A stretch of DNA of 64,000 nucleotides from Rhizoctonia solani (taxonomy: Eukaryota; Basidiomycota; Agaricomycetes; Cantharellales; Ceratobasidiaceae): the NCBI RefSeq assembly GCF_016906535.1, contig NC_057383.1, positions 682,001 through 746,000 of the forward strand. Reading direction: 5' to 3'. The notes below the pieces were generated by a model. It was not told the DNA's origin. It ran no database searches and saw only the letters and a list, made by a program, of their open reading frames with translations. Position numbers and translations under genes: made by a program. Each line of letters begins with the position of its first letter. Position 1 is the stretch's first letter. Shown here in pieces: positions 10,519 to 22,539 of this stretch.

Positions 10519-12077
10519 TTTCCCGATTTGGGTCCAGACTCTTTGCCAATTTTGGCAGACTCCTTTTTGACGCCTTCCTCTTTAGGCGTGGCTTTCCAGC
10601 CAGTGCGGCATTCCGCAAATTTGTGGCCCGATTTGCCGCATTTGATGCATAGGCCTTCAGCCCTGCGGCGGTTCCGCTCCTCCTTGGAAACAAAGTTAGG
10701 ATCACTGGAGAGGCGTCCTGGTCTTGTGGCCTGTTGGCCGGTACTTGCCCCCCTGTTGGGGGTGGAGGAGGTTCCAGACTTACTACCCTTAGGCGGGTGG
10801 CTGGCACGCTCCTTGCGGAGGGCGTTATCAATGACCAGGGCCGCGTTCTGCAGCTCCAGGAGGGTGGTTGGGCGCTGTTTGCGGGTGGCAATGAGACGGC
10901 TGACCTCCCAGTGGAGGCCACGTGCAAATTGCCCACGGAGGGCGGCATTGTTCCAGTCCAGGTCCATGGCAATGGTCCTGAACTTAGTGATATACTCAGC
11001 GCAGGTGCTTGTCTGAGTAAGGTTTGTGATCTGCCGCTCCGCGGCCCTTGTGGCGTCCGGGTTCCCAAATGCCGCCAGGAATTCCCTCCTGAAGTCCTCA
11101 ACCGTTTGGATGATGGCCCTGTGGGACCCTAGTTGGTCGAGGTGGGGGTGTGCCCATGCTCCTGCTGTATCCTTCATGTTCATTAGAAGGAACAAAAGTA
11201 CCTCCTGATCCGTAGGGAACATGCGTTGGTTAAGGCGGACCCATGCCATCATTCTTGTGAGCCATTGCCGTGACTCATTCCCAATTTTCCCCGTGTAAGC
11301 GTCGGGGTGATCCACTTTGACGGGGGTTTGGTATGTGGCTACTGAAGCCGCTGGTGGAGGGACAACGGGGGAGCGGAGCCTGATAGGCAAAGGTGGAGCG
11401 GGAGTTTGGACTCTTGGGGGGGCCCGGACAGGAGTTGGTTGGGCAAAGGTAATGGGGGGCTTGGTAGGGTTGGCCCAGGCGATGAGGGGCGCACTAGGCG
11501 CTGGAAGAGGGTCGGCTTTGGGTAGGGGCCTGGGCGTGGCTTTGATTGCCGGTGGTTTCCGGTCTTCTGGTGTGTGGGGTTGGGGCCCATTGCTAGCCTT
11601 GATGCGAGTGAGGGTTTGGTTGACTGCTCCCATCCAGTCTTGGGCTTCCTTGTTGACTTCCTTGATTTCCTCGAGTTCTCGTTTGAGCCGGAGGACTTGG
11701 TTTTGCAATCCCAGGAGGAGGGAGATTGCACGGCTGAGGGAGACCTCCCCATAGACCTTGGGTTTGAGGCTTGTTGGCTCATCGGTGGTTGCCAAAATAG
11801 TGGGTCCCAACTCTCCTTGATTGAGAGGGGACAGGGGACGAGCAGTACTCCGGGAACGGGTTGCCATTTCATGGGGATATGAACGGCCTTGGTGGGAAGT
11901 GGTGCGCTGGGAGGCGCGGGAGGAAGCGCAAGAGGGAGTGCGGGAGGTAATGATGGGCAAAGTGGGGGGAATGGGGGCTATGTAGCCAAAGGTGCCTATA
12001 TCAGGACTTATGGGGCGCTTTATTGTTCTGGCGCTAAGAGTCTGCGTCAACCGCCTAGCGTTGGACAGTCCCTTCAA
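10512..12077 (-). CDS. gag: Gypsy Gag polyprotein
   Basis: 521 residues. The middle part has the retrotransposon Gag-like core (around GNPDATRAAERQITNLTQT and LRGQFARGLHWEVSRLIA). A single zinc knuckle CIKCGKSGHKFAEC (C-x2-C-x4-H-x4-C) sits at residues 477-490. A proline-rich segment and a predicted helical stretch (about 95-125) precede the core. Gag packages the element RNA into virus-like particles in the cytoplasm. The stop lies just past a GGGAAAA slippery site that shifts ribosomes into pol. The start is the first ATG of the frame; about 300 bases of leader separate it from the 5' LTR. Confidence 0.93.
   Translation of the reverse strand: MKGLSNARRLTQTLSARTIKRPISPDIGTFGYIAPIPPTLPIITSRTPSCASSRASQRTTSHQGRSYPHEMATRSRSTARPLSPLNQGELGPTILATTDEPTSLKPKVYGEVSLSRAISLLLGLQNQVLRLKRELEEIKEVNKEAQDWMGAVNQTLTRIKASNGPQPHTPEDRKPPAIKATPRPLPKADPLPAPSAPLIAWANPTKPPITFAQPTPVRAPPRVQTPAPPLPIRLRSPVVPPPAASVATYQTPVKVDHPDAYTGKIGNESRQWLTRMMAWVRLNQRMFPTDQEVLLFLLMNMKDTAGAWAHPHLDQLGSHRAIIQTVEDFRREFLAAFGNPDATRAAERQITNLTQTSTCAEYITKFRTIAMDLDWNNAALRGQFARGLHWEVSRLIATRKQRPTTLLELQNAALVIDNALRKERASHPPKGSKSGTSSTPNRGASTGQQATRPGRLSSDPNFVSKEERNRRRAEGLCIKCGKSGHKFAECRTGWKATPKEEGVKKESAKIGKESGPKSGKD
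10518..10524 (-). promoter_or_regulatory. Programmed -1 ribosomal frameshift site (gag-pol)
   Basis: On the minus strand the heptamer GGGAAAA stands in the gag frame as G GGA AAA, exactly the X XXY YYZ form, followed by GAC and the gag stop TAA. Slipping one base back opens the pol frame (AGA CTA AGG...), which stays open through protease. This is seen directly; actual slippage is inferred from known retroelement biology. Confidence 0.85.
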
Positions 12078-12379
12078 CTAATCAACAGCCGTGAGCGGGC
12101 GTGATGTAGAGCAGGCTTTCTGCAAGCGGGTGGATCTGCTGATTGACTCCGCTGACAATTGGTGCGGTGACCGGTGGTATGCGGACGATTAGAACCCGTC
12201 TGCCTTATAGCAATTCGGTACTACCTGGGGCCGACGCTAGTTTGATTATTAATAGCAAAAGGCGAGCCCGATCAGGTGATTTCCCTTGTGCTAGTACAGG
12301 GGGCCTTCTCGTTTGTTGGGGTCTGAGTAGGTGTGCTTGGTGGGCACGGTTTGCAACCAACTTAAGGTTGATTACCTAG
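12078..12379 (-). other. Gypsy leader between 5' LTR and gag
   Basis: Untranslated leader, about 300 bases. The bases next to the 5' LTR, read on the minus strand, begin CTAGGTAATCAACC and should contain the primer-binding site. I could not match them with confidence to a tRNA 3' end, so the primer (tRNA, half-tRNA or self-priming) is undecided. Confidence 0.6.
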
Positions 12380-12950
12380 TGTCCTGGACGTCCTTAAGGG
12401 GCGTCGAGGCAGCGGGCGCTTGAGGCCGTATAGAACTAAGTATAACCGCGTAAGGCGGTGGGGTATCTACCTACAACGACAAACTAACTAACTACGGTGT
12501 CAAGACGCTATAAGACGTTGACAAGCTACCTAAGTACAGTGAGGGCAACGCTTAAGGCGTGTATCAAAGTGGTTACTGGCTGTAAGGCCTTGTACAGTGT
12601 GTGGAGTGCAACAAGAGGTAATTGACCTGGGTGTTACCATGGTCGGTTGGCCTCCTTATATATTCTATAGTAGTGCTAATTACAAATACATTATATCCAA
12701 TACCATAACCAATAGGAACCCCGCTCCGCAGTCGGCCTTACTCATGCATACGTGTCACTGACGTGTCATAATGATGTCATCAGGTGGAGGTGGCTATGTA
12801 TGCTGAGGTAAGCGTGGATGGGGACGTGGCTTGGCGCTTAGCGTATGATATAAGCGCCGAGGTCACGTGATCGAAAATGTTGTCCGTTTGCCTTCGTTTA
12901 AATTTGAGAAAATGGGAATAAATTCCCTGGTATCGACTGTGTCTACGACA
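12380..12950 (-). repeat. 5' LTR of the gypsy element
   Basis: 571 bp, the partner of 6519-7089. TATATAAGG on the minus strand at 12654-12662 is a plausible promoter for the element. A TCACGTGA palindrome near the right end is shared with the solo LTRs and could bind a bHLH factor. Confidence 0.93.
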
Positions 12951-13243
12951 GTACAATCCTTAGAGCAACATTTGCTGCAATCTGGCTGGTCTTGGTGAAG
13001 CACATGGTTTTGGATGGAGTATCTAATACCAATTTGTACTTCAATGATATACTAGAATGGAGACAAAGTTAGATACATCATACACAAAAGGTGCTCCAAA
13101 CTCCCTATTGAAGCAACATTCATAAATAAACTAGACACTAGAAGGGTTTGCCAGCATGTGCCAGGAGTCTTCATAGTACTGCCCTGTAGCTAACAAGACC
13201 AAACTGGTTCAAGGCATATTGAAGCCCATAAACTGTCATGACC

Positions 13244-13803
13244 TGTTGTAACCTCCTTACCTATACCACTGAACTTGTCCAATTTTTCTAATATTTTTAG
13301 TATTTTTTCCGAACTCAATATCTATTGTTTTTCAATCACGTGATCTTGGCGCTTACCATGCCAAGATGCCGTGCCAAGATGCCATGCCAAGGGCGCCTAG
13401 GAGAAATCCATGCTTCTGCGCTGCCTGCAGCATGCTTCTCTTTTCACATAGACTCTTCCTTTTCCCACACGCATTGACCATGTACATACCGCTACTTTGT
13501 CTATATATACAACAGGAAAATTGCTTGGAGACCCCAAGTCAATTTTACCTTGTCTCAAACTCATTGAGGAGGATATCCAGCCAGCTAAGTAGCTGGCCCC
13601 CTAAGTTGTCAGTAGTTACCCCTTTATCTTACTCACCACTCCTCCCAGGCCTAAGGCCCCCCTGCAGTAGTATAGAAGTAGTAGGCCACCCTAAGTGGTA
13701 TTAGTATAGCCTTAGATAGTTAGTTTACATAAGCCAGTGTAGTAGTACAGCCTCAAGCGCCCGCCCACTAGCGTGTACCCAACCTTACAGTTGGTGTACA
13801 ACA
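13244..13803 (+). mobile_element. Solo LTR (560 bp) with TGACC duplication
   Basis: On the reverse strand it starts TGTTGTACACC and ends GTTACAACA, matching the solo LTR 5619-6181 along its length but diverged. It is flanked by a perfect TGACC duplication (13239-13243, 13804-13808). It lies in the opposite orientation to the first copy, so the pair forms a large, imperfect inverted repeat around the gypsy element, although each arose by its own insertion. Confidence 0.85.
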
Positions 13804-13808
13804 TGACC

Positions 13809-14691
13809 CATGCCTTTGCTGGCATGTCTCCTGACCAAGCCACCTACTAATAGGATATTCCACAGTCTTTAGAAGGCCGCATATACTCACATATATGCAG
13901 TCAGAACTGTCATTACTCTAAGCGCTCATGACTTAGAGACTGACAGTCCACCAGGGTCACATGACCTCCCCCCCTCCAGTCCTTTATCAAATACTATACT
14001 AAACTACTACGGATTTGAGGTGGGGGGGGGGATGACATAATCTCTTCTATAATAATATATTATTCAGACCTTGCCTGTGGACTCCCTTAACATTGGTCCG
14101 TGGCTAGGGGGGCAGGGGGAGTGCAACATCCTCCAGCAATATATATTATTCATATATCACTGTGCATCACATATACTATATATATCTTTGACAGTGGATA
14201 TATATGGTAATAACCTTTCCAGATATGGGTTATGACATAAACACTTTAGATGATTGATTGGATGACAAGCCTGTAATTATGGGAGATTCACCATACTATA
14301 CCAGAACCATTAGAGTGCATCACACGCAGTCTTCATTTTTCAATGACCTATATGCACCTACTGTCTGGAGTAGGCTTGGGGCAAGTGAATTACCTTGTGT
14401 TTTTCTTATACCAGTGCCAGCGCTGAGCTGCATTTTGTAGGCATAGACCTAATGGAGCAAGAAACTAGACTAGACTCTGCCTTTCAAGAGCTCACATTGT
14501 TTTGGAGGATTGATCCCAAACCATATGACCAGGTTCTTCATGATTTATTTTTTTAGGATTGAGTAAACTCAAGCGTTTGTATAGAGCACATTTAACTGCT
14601 ATATGCAGATGCTTAGTACATGTGAATTGACTTATCCATTCTATGCAGAGATTCCTCCCTCTGAATTTTACCATAGATGAATATGCTGATT
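13809..14691. other. Non-coding, AT-rich stretch
   Basis: No gene recognised. It contains runs of TA repeats (around 14140-14210), several G-runs and C-runs (around 13970 and 14020), and short open frames without family features. It probably consists of old transposon remains. Confidence 0.5.
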
Positions 14692-14694
14692 AGT

Positions 14695-15647
14695 GGGTGA
14701 CTACCCGTAAGCATGAGAGCAATTTAGAAGTTCTAGATTGCTTGATCATTGGTCTGTTGGATACGGACCAATTCCGTGCCAACGGGCAAGCGGACCCCAG
14801 GCGCAGACCTCCCCTGTAAAGCCAAAAGGCACGCATCCACGCAACCAATTCTAGAATTTAAAACACACTACCACAATCAACTTAGTCAATTTGTAATATA
14901 GCTGAACATAATTGACCATGCATATAGTTGTCAAGATCAATATACAGTTGGGTTTTAGTAATTATAAACCGTGCAGGGAGCTCAGATACCACCCCTGAAA
15001 GCTATGAACATCATTGAGGATCATCCCAACCTCATGTATTCCATTATACTAGATGACAAAGACACTCAACTGGCTTGTCTCAGAAAAGCCATACGCGTCA
15101 GCGCGGCCTTAGCAGCTCTATACTACCTTGGTACCACAATTTGTAATAGGATCAGAAAGCCTAGCCGTTGTTATCTTACACGCCCAAACCTGCAACCAGA
15201 GCCTTGTCTGGCGCGGTGATTGCACGGGACTATTGGTGGAAGGGATTGGGCAACTTATATTTACTTTGTTCCAGCTCAATCAGGTACGCTTTGGCGTTGG
15301 CGGCCTTTGGAAGAGGTCCAGCAAGCTCCGGGCAGCCCCCCAGAGCATGTATGCGCGCATTGAGTCTCATTTATCACACTCACAGATTTGCACGTAGGTA
15401 TAAGATGTGGACCCTGAGCCATTTAGAATGCATTATGAAGTCTAGAAGGGGGGGTACCCCCCCTCTCTAGATTTCAATGACAATCCTCATGATTTAGAAT
15501 TTAGACTTGTAGGCCAAAGTCACTTCCGGCGGATGCAACGTAATTGGATTTGTTACCAGGGTCTCTATTTACATCCGAAGAATCTAGACCGCTCTGACTT
15601 CTAAATTTTGTTCTAGATTGCCGATTTTGCCTTACGGGTAGTCACCC
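14695..15647. mobile_element. Inverted-repeat DNA transposon, 953 bp, AGT duplication
   Basis: The ends are perfect 17-bp inverted repeats GGGTGACTACCCGTAAG (14695-14711 and its complement at 15631-15647), with weaker similarity going further in (both ends carry TTCTAGATTGC). A 3-bp direct repeat AGT lies outside (14692-14694, 15648-15650). There is no transposase. It shares end structure (GGGTG-CT-CCGTAAG), size and an internal G/C palindrome with the element at 4774-6228, so both belong to one non-autonomous family. Confidence 0.75.
15441..15471. repeat. G7-TA-C7 palindrome inside the DNA transposon
   Basis: TCTAGAA, seven G, TA, seven C, TCTCTAGA: a hairpin-forming palindrome equivalent to the one at 5465-5492 in the related element. 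Confidence 0.8.
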
Positions 15648-15650
15648 AGT

Positions 15651-16991
15651 AAATGGTTTTGAGAGTTCTAATATACCTAATTCAATAGTTTTTAGTCTTC
15701 AAAAACTGGGAAAATGAATTCATTTGGGGAACAATGGGCTATGGTGATTGGAGGTTGTAGCCGTTGGTTGTTTCAATACAATAGTCCATGGAGGGTTGAA
15801 CAAGGACTCAGTGGGGCTAGGTAGGCGCCCTTCGCAAGTCCCCTTTGGCATATATTTATTATTTGATAGGTTCTTGATCTCATTTGTTAGTTTGGACGCG
15901 GACCCGGTCACTCCTCTCACCTCAGCTGTGAATATGAGCCAAGGATTCGGGAAGGAGTCGGCAACTCTGTTGATTCAAGAGAGATGAATTGTTTTAGTCA
16001 CTTTCAGTTTATTCACTTGTACTAAAAGAGTGTAGGTTTGGACATTGCTTGTGGGCCTTTTTTCACATATATACGGATCTCGGACGGAACTTGATAATTC
16101 CCTTGTAGTAACGCACATCCCCCATATGCACGGCCAACCACATTAGCCCCTACTTGGTGGACGGCACGATCCGCGAAAATAGAACACACTGTAAACCTGA
16201 GTAAGTGCTTTCGGTTAATTCATGTGCGTTGAATTCATGGGACTTGTCGATCGCTTGTCAGACCGGGTTTTATCTATCCAGAGAACTCTAAACGATCCAT
16301 GTCAAGTAAGCGTGATAATAAGCTATTGGAGACCGTTGAGCAAATCGGGAGTGTACGAAGAGAATTAACTAGTGGAATGTAGAGCAAGTATCATTTGGAT
16401 CCCTTGATCAAGCAATAAGTGTATGACTCTTTTCTATTGAAATTCTGTACAATGGCTATCGTACACTAATTGATTCGTTGAGAGTTTGGGATGCAGCTAC
16501 ACTAGGACTCTACTCCACCAATTGAGGCAAAATGTTGCGCATAATGGTCCTCAAAGCTATCTGTGACCTTGAAAGTGCCAAGTTGGTTGTAAATGAGGGT
16601 CAAACATGCACGATACAGGTCTATCCTTTTTAACGAGATCCACCTCGAAGAGTCTACAGCATGTACTCTTCGCTTATTATCACAGAACACTCGACCTTAA
16701 TTCAAGCATCGTAGCTTAATCCCACTCATTTCGATGTTATGTTAGTAGTGTCGGACCGGAAATATCATATGTAGTATACACGCCGATCCCACGTATGACA
16801 AATACATGCGGTGCCTGGTCCATGATCACAATTCGAAATACAAGCGCCCGTCCTGCGCTCCAAAGTTCACCACACTCTTCCTACCCGTCGTTCGCTTCTC
16901 AACTCCACTTTTCACTTCACACATAGCCTGCCTACTGGTATAGGATTATTCTTGACTATTACTTCAACTTGGCGCAAGGGTTTGGTTCGAG
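15651..16991. other. Non-coding stretch upstream of the transporter gene
   Basis: About 1.3 kb with no gene I can support. Short open frames on both strands lack family features. The right end contains the promoter of the next gene. Confidence 0.5.
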
Positions 16992-16998
16992 TATAAAA
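16992..16998 (+). promoter_or_regulatory. TATA box of the transporter gene
   Basis: TATAAAA stands 36 bases upstream of the ATG at 17034, in a pyrimidine-rich region. The spacing suggests a short leader. The role is inferred from position and sequence. Confidence 0.6.
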
Positions 16999-17033
16999 GG
17001 ACTAGGTGTTTGTGTTATTGCTGTATCTTTGGT

Positions 17034-18518
17034 ATGGCTGGCGTGAGTACTGAACCGAGGCCTTCGCCGCTCAAGGTGGTGAGTACCATCTCTTGAGAGC
17101 AAGTGTTTCGTGGCTTGGACTCACGGTTTCATGGGAACAGGCGGCTTCCGTATCCTTTTACATGGTCGCTGCGATTGCTGTAAGTCCACCTTTTTTTACA
17201 TTCACGTCTCAGGCGTGAACTGATTTACTCTTCCAGATGATTCTGGCGTAAGCCTCTCACGTACCCCCGCCGAACATAATTCCAAAACTGACTGCATGAC
17301 GACAGTAACAAGTGGGTTTTAAACGAGACCGACGCGCCCGTCTTTTTCCTGTTTTGTCAATTGGTAGTGGCTGTCCTGCTATTTGTCATCGCGCATGTGG
17401 TCGGCATTTTAAAGTTACCGAGGATGGTGGACGGGCCGTTGCTCAAGGGACTAATGCCGATGATCGCGGTGAACGTCTTAGGCCTAAAGTAAGCATTTAT
17501 ACAAAAGTTTCAACTAGGGTATGGACTTATGCTCCAGAGTACAGTTTTAACAATTGGTGTCTCAAATACGTCGATGCATCGTTTTACCAAATCGCACGAG
17601 GGCTGGTGCTTCCGTTTACAGTGATCACGTCGATCATGTTCCTCCGCGCTGCGCCACCGTCGAAACGAATCTTGTTGGCCTGCTCGATCGTCACTGGCGG
17701 GTTCTTCACCGGTGTATTCTTGGACCATGTTACCGCCAGCGGTCTCGCGTCGTCCAAAGATGCTGCTTCTCAACCTCAAGGACCCTCGGCGCTGGGCGTA
17801 TTCTTCGGGATTCTTTCGTCGATGAGTACGGCTCTCCAGGCGGTTGTGATCAAGCGGGCTTTGGACGTGGTAGACGGATCTGCGATCGATTTGGCATGGT
17901 ACACAAACCTACTGAGCGCCATCGGGACTATACCAGTGATACTCCTAGCCGGTGAACTCCCCTCGGTGCTTAGTTTATTATTTGGCACAACCAACAGCGC
18001 CGCGCTGGGCACGTTTTTGTGGGGTACGGCAGTGACGGTGAGTTCGGCACGCGATCGCGCGTCGCATACACACACAAGTATATTAACACGAGTTTCAAAC
18101 TTGCAGGGCTTGTTCGGATTCCTCATTTGCATCGCCACATTATTTAGCATCAAAGTCACGTCTCCCATAACGCATATGATCTCGTCGGCCGTGAGGGGCG
18201 TGATACAGACGTTCTTTAGCGTGTGGATCTTTCACGACGTAATTTCGCTGTGAGTAGTTTCGTGTTTTTCTTTTCTTTTTATGTCATTGGGGCGAGGGGA
18301 GCTGAACTGGTGCCAGGGGCCGAGGGACATCGATTTCGTTGATTCTGGCTGGGTCGATTTATTATACGTGGGTTAAACACGTGGAGGGGCAGAAAAAGGA
18401 GACGTTGCCATCGTCGGGACAAAGCGGGAGTTCGGGGTCGGGGAGAGGAGGATACGAGCCGGTTCCCATGGACGATCTGAAAGGTCGGTCCAACACGAGC
18501 GGGGACAGACAAGACTAG
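17034..18518 (+). CDS. GDP-fucose transporter (SLC35C1 type, DMT superfamily)
   Basis: Seven exons (17034-17078, 17141-17179, 17237-17247, 17306-17488, 17545-18037, 18107-18249, 18317-18518) give 371 residues with about ten hydrophobic segments. One exon has only 11 nt. Blocks typical of the GDP-fucose transporter family are visible: MILANKWVLN in helix 1, NFNNWCLKYVDASFYQIARG, VDGS...YTNLLSAIGTIPVILLAGEL, and GLFGF...IKVTSPITH near the end. The protein should exchange GDP-fucose for GMP across the Golgi membrane. GDP-L-fucose synthase lies about 3 kb downstream, which supports this substrate over other nucleotide sugars. The C-terminal tail is hydrophilic and Ser/Gly-rich. Start: first ATG after the TATA box. 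The alternative is another triose-phosphate/nucleotide-sugar transporter of the same fold. Confidence 0.8.
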
Positions 18519-18724
18519 TACCGGGAGAGGAACAGCTAGACTGTACGCTACGACAGCAGTAATTTTAATTTATGATGTTCGTGTGGCAAAGCATGTGAAA
18601 ACATCATGTTGAAATGGAGTTTGAAATTGGCGCTGGGCGCGTTGTGGTGGCTGTGATAGGGTGGAGCACGTTGTCACACGAACTGTTTTAAACTTGCTCG
18701 GTCGACGACTAGTCGGTGTACTTG

Positions 18725-19959
18725 ATGACCTTTGACACGCCCATCTACTCTGTGGGAGGCACCGTCCGAACTGCCCACAAGCGCCCAAACCGGTCGCGGC
18801 CATCGCCTTGCTCGTCCCCGATATCCTCACCGATGCAGGTATCGCCCTATCCGCCCATCTTCCCCAAGCGAAGCCCCAGTGTTGGTCTTCGCCAGCGCCG
18901 ACGAGACAGCACAGACATTCCCTCTGTCGATGTTGCAGTCCAGGCAGGAAATGGGAATTTGGAAAATTTGTTCGAGGACGACCTGAGCACTCCCGAGCTG
19001 CTCGAACCGCCCTCTTTACCGCCTGCCAAGATCGACTGGGAGATTCCGCGCAAGGCTCTGCATTCCTCCATCGGTATGTCGATCATGATAGCTGGGCGCT
19101 GAGGCTCATACCCTTTGCAGGTTTCCTCGTATTGCCCTTGTATTTTTCGCGTCCCGAAGTCGCCCCGATAATCGAGGCGTTGACATATGGATTGGCATTT
19201 GTCACGGCTGCCGATGTCCTCCGACTCAACATTCCCCCTTTGCTCGCCTCTACGAAAAATTCCTCGGTGCGTTTATGCGAGAAAGCGAAAAGGTGCGGCA
19301 ACCTCATCTCACACTGCCCAAGCGTCACACACATACTGACCGCATGTTTGTTTACTCTTTTCAGAAAGCGATCAACGGCGTCATCTGGTACCTTGTGGGG
19401 GTCATCTTTGTCCTCAAGTTCTATCCTCGGGACGTCGCAGTGGTTTCCATCCTCATGTAAGTCTCCACATCCTCGTGCGCGCGACACGGATCGTTCTTAT
19501 TCCTATTTCGTAGTTTGTCCTGGTGTGACACGGCCGCGTCCACTGTTGGTCGGGCCTGGGGCCGGTACACACCCAAGCTGCCCCGTAGCATCCTCTACAT
19601 CCCCATTGCCCCTCGCAAGTCTCTCGCCGGCGCGCTCGGAGCCATCGTAACCGGTTCTCTTATCGCCTTCTCCTTCTGGGGATGGGCCGTGACTCCCGAA
19701 TACATTCCTAACGAGACTCCCGCCTGGCACTGGGCCCAAGGAGGCTGGCTCGGTCTCGGTGCCCTGAGCTTGTGCTCCGGTCTCGCGGCGGGAATCACCG
19801 AAGCGCTGGGTACGTTCCCATTTCCAATCTAGTCTGTATCTTGCTTGGAACTGACCTGATTTGGCAGATATCGGAGGACTCGACGATAACCTCACGTTGC
19901 CTATCATCAGTGGTGGCCTCGTCTGGGGAATTGCTCGTTTGATTACCGCCTTGCTATAG
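18725..19959 (+). CDS. DGK1: CTP-dependent diacylglycerol kinase (Dgk1 type), apparent 1-base frameshift
   Basis: Exons 18725-19073, 19121-19292, 19365-19456, 19514-19809 and 19868-19959. The N-terminus is Pro/Ser-rich; then come the family motif WEIPRKALHSSIGF and several membrane segments (FLVLPLYF, NGVIWYLVGVIFVLKF, SWCDTAASTVGR, GALGAIVTGSLIAFSFWGW) ending in LIITALL-like hydrophobic residues. This family (yeast Dgk1, related to dolichol kinase and CDP-DAG synthase) uses CTP to phosphorylate diacylglycerol in the ER/nuclear membrane. Exon 2 changes frame at the C5 run 19234-19238: upstream reads DVLRLNIP, downstream FARLYEKFLG in the next frame. Total coding length is one short of a multiple of three; one extra base restores 333 residues. 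It is either a sequencing error or a true lesion. Confidence 0.78.
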
Positions 19960-21160
19960 ACAGCGTCTCGTCAGAAAGTAACATTATGGTCGACTTGAGT
20001 GACCTCGATACCCGACTCCGACCGTACCTCACATCCGTAGTGCCCCTTGCCTCTCCCACCTTTATTTCCTCGTCCTTGATCCTTCCTCCTCCCACCCCAT
20101 CCCGTTTGGTTATTTCTACACATGAAAGCTGATGTCTTGAAACGAACTGACTCTTTCCATTTTCTTCTCTGTTATCTGTACTCTTGTGGATCTAATCCCA
20201 TACGAATACTGTATCTTGGAGCCGTCTACCGCCTCGCTTCCCTCCATCCCTCTGTTTGCCCATTGTGATTCTCTTGTCCTTTTTGTTGGATGCGAGGCGG
20301 TTTGTGAACTCCATGAATAGTTCTCTTACAAAGTATAATACACTCGTATATTTTTTTGTCTTCGGACATGTCGGATCACTATGCCCGCAGTGTGTTCCGT
20401 AGATATTGTATAAGATCTGATGTAACGGTGCGTAAGGTGGAGCATCATAGTCTAGCTCTTGGGTTCCTCCCACTGCGTATCAAGTCTCGTCTCATACGCC
20501 ATAAGTGGAGCCCGATTGTGCAGTCCTTATCTTTCTGATGAGAATTCGTAGTCCTCTGATTTGATTTGATTGTTAATCTCGGTACCTTGGTACAACTTGA
20601 ACCGGAAGTCGACGATACGGCCTTGGGACTGCATACGGCTTTTTCTGAATTTGCTGGATTTCAGTCTGTCTTTGAGGGGGGTCCAACAGATGTTGTTTCA
20701 GTAGCACTTTATACACGATACTGGCGAGTCGTTCTTGGATCTTTTCAAGACTCTTTCAGTGATTATCGAGATCGAGCACATACAGCCTGACACTCTTGGC
20801 TCGGAAAACTGGTCCAGGACTGACGGCAGGGAAGTATGAAAGGACCTATGAAGATTGCTACCTTGAGAGCTCTTCTGAAATTTCGACTCTTCAACATTAA
20901 ATGCATTTCGAGCGAAACATACGGCTGCGTTCAGTTCGATACAAAGTTGATTATCTGTTTTCGCTCATAATGTTATCAGAAACTCGGGCACCATCATACT
21001 TTGGTTCTCAATACGAACAAAAGGAGCAGTGCATACACAGTTCAAATCAATGTTGTATATTTTCGATACCGGAAGATGCATCATGCATGGCTAGTCGGCT
21101 GATTTATGCCAGTTATCTAACACTAACCGAGATTCTGTCAAATAATTGAACTAGTAACAT
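19960..21160. other. Intergenic region between convergent genes
   Basis: About 1.2 kb between the DGK1 stop and the GDP-fucose synthase stop. It should contain both 3' untranslated regions and terminators. I see no further gene, repeat or RNA. Confidence 0.55.

Positions 21161-22539
<1,379 letters not shown>

Larger units (their letters stand above)
6514..12955 (-). mobile_element. Full-length Ty3/gypsy chromovirus
   Basis: The element proper spans 6519-12950 (6432 bp) and is flanked by a perfect 5-bp duplication GTACA (6514-6518, 12951-12955). Two 571-bp LTRs enclose gag and pol read on the minus strand. Both reading frames are intact and all catalytic motifs I looked for are present. By eye the LTRs differ at about eight positions, all transitions, so the insertion is fairly recent. 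A C-terminal chromodomain after integrase places it among the chromoviruses. It may still be competent or a source of enzymes for the related solo LTRs. Confidence 0.95.

Noticed and set aside
5619..13803. Reading the two solo LTRs as ends of one giant inverted-repeat transposon
   Set aside because: Each has its own different perfect 5-bp duplication, which shows separate LTR insertions.
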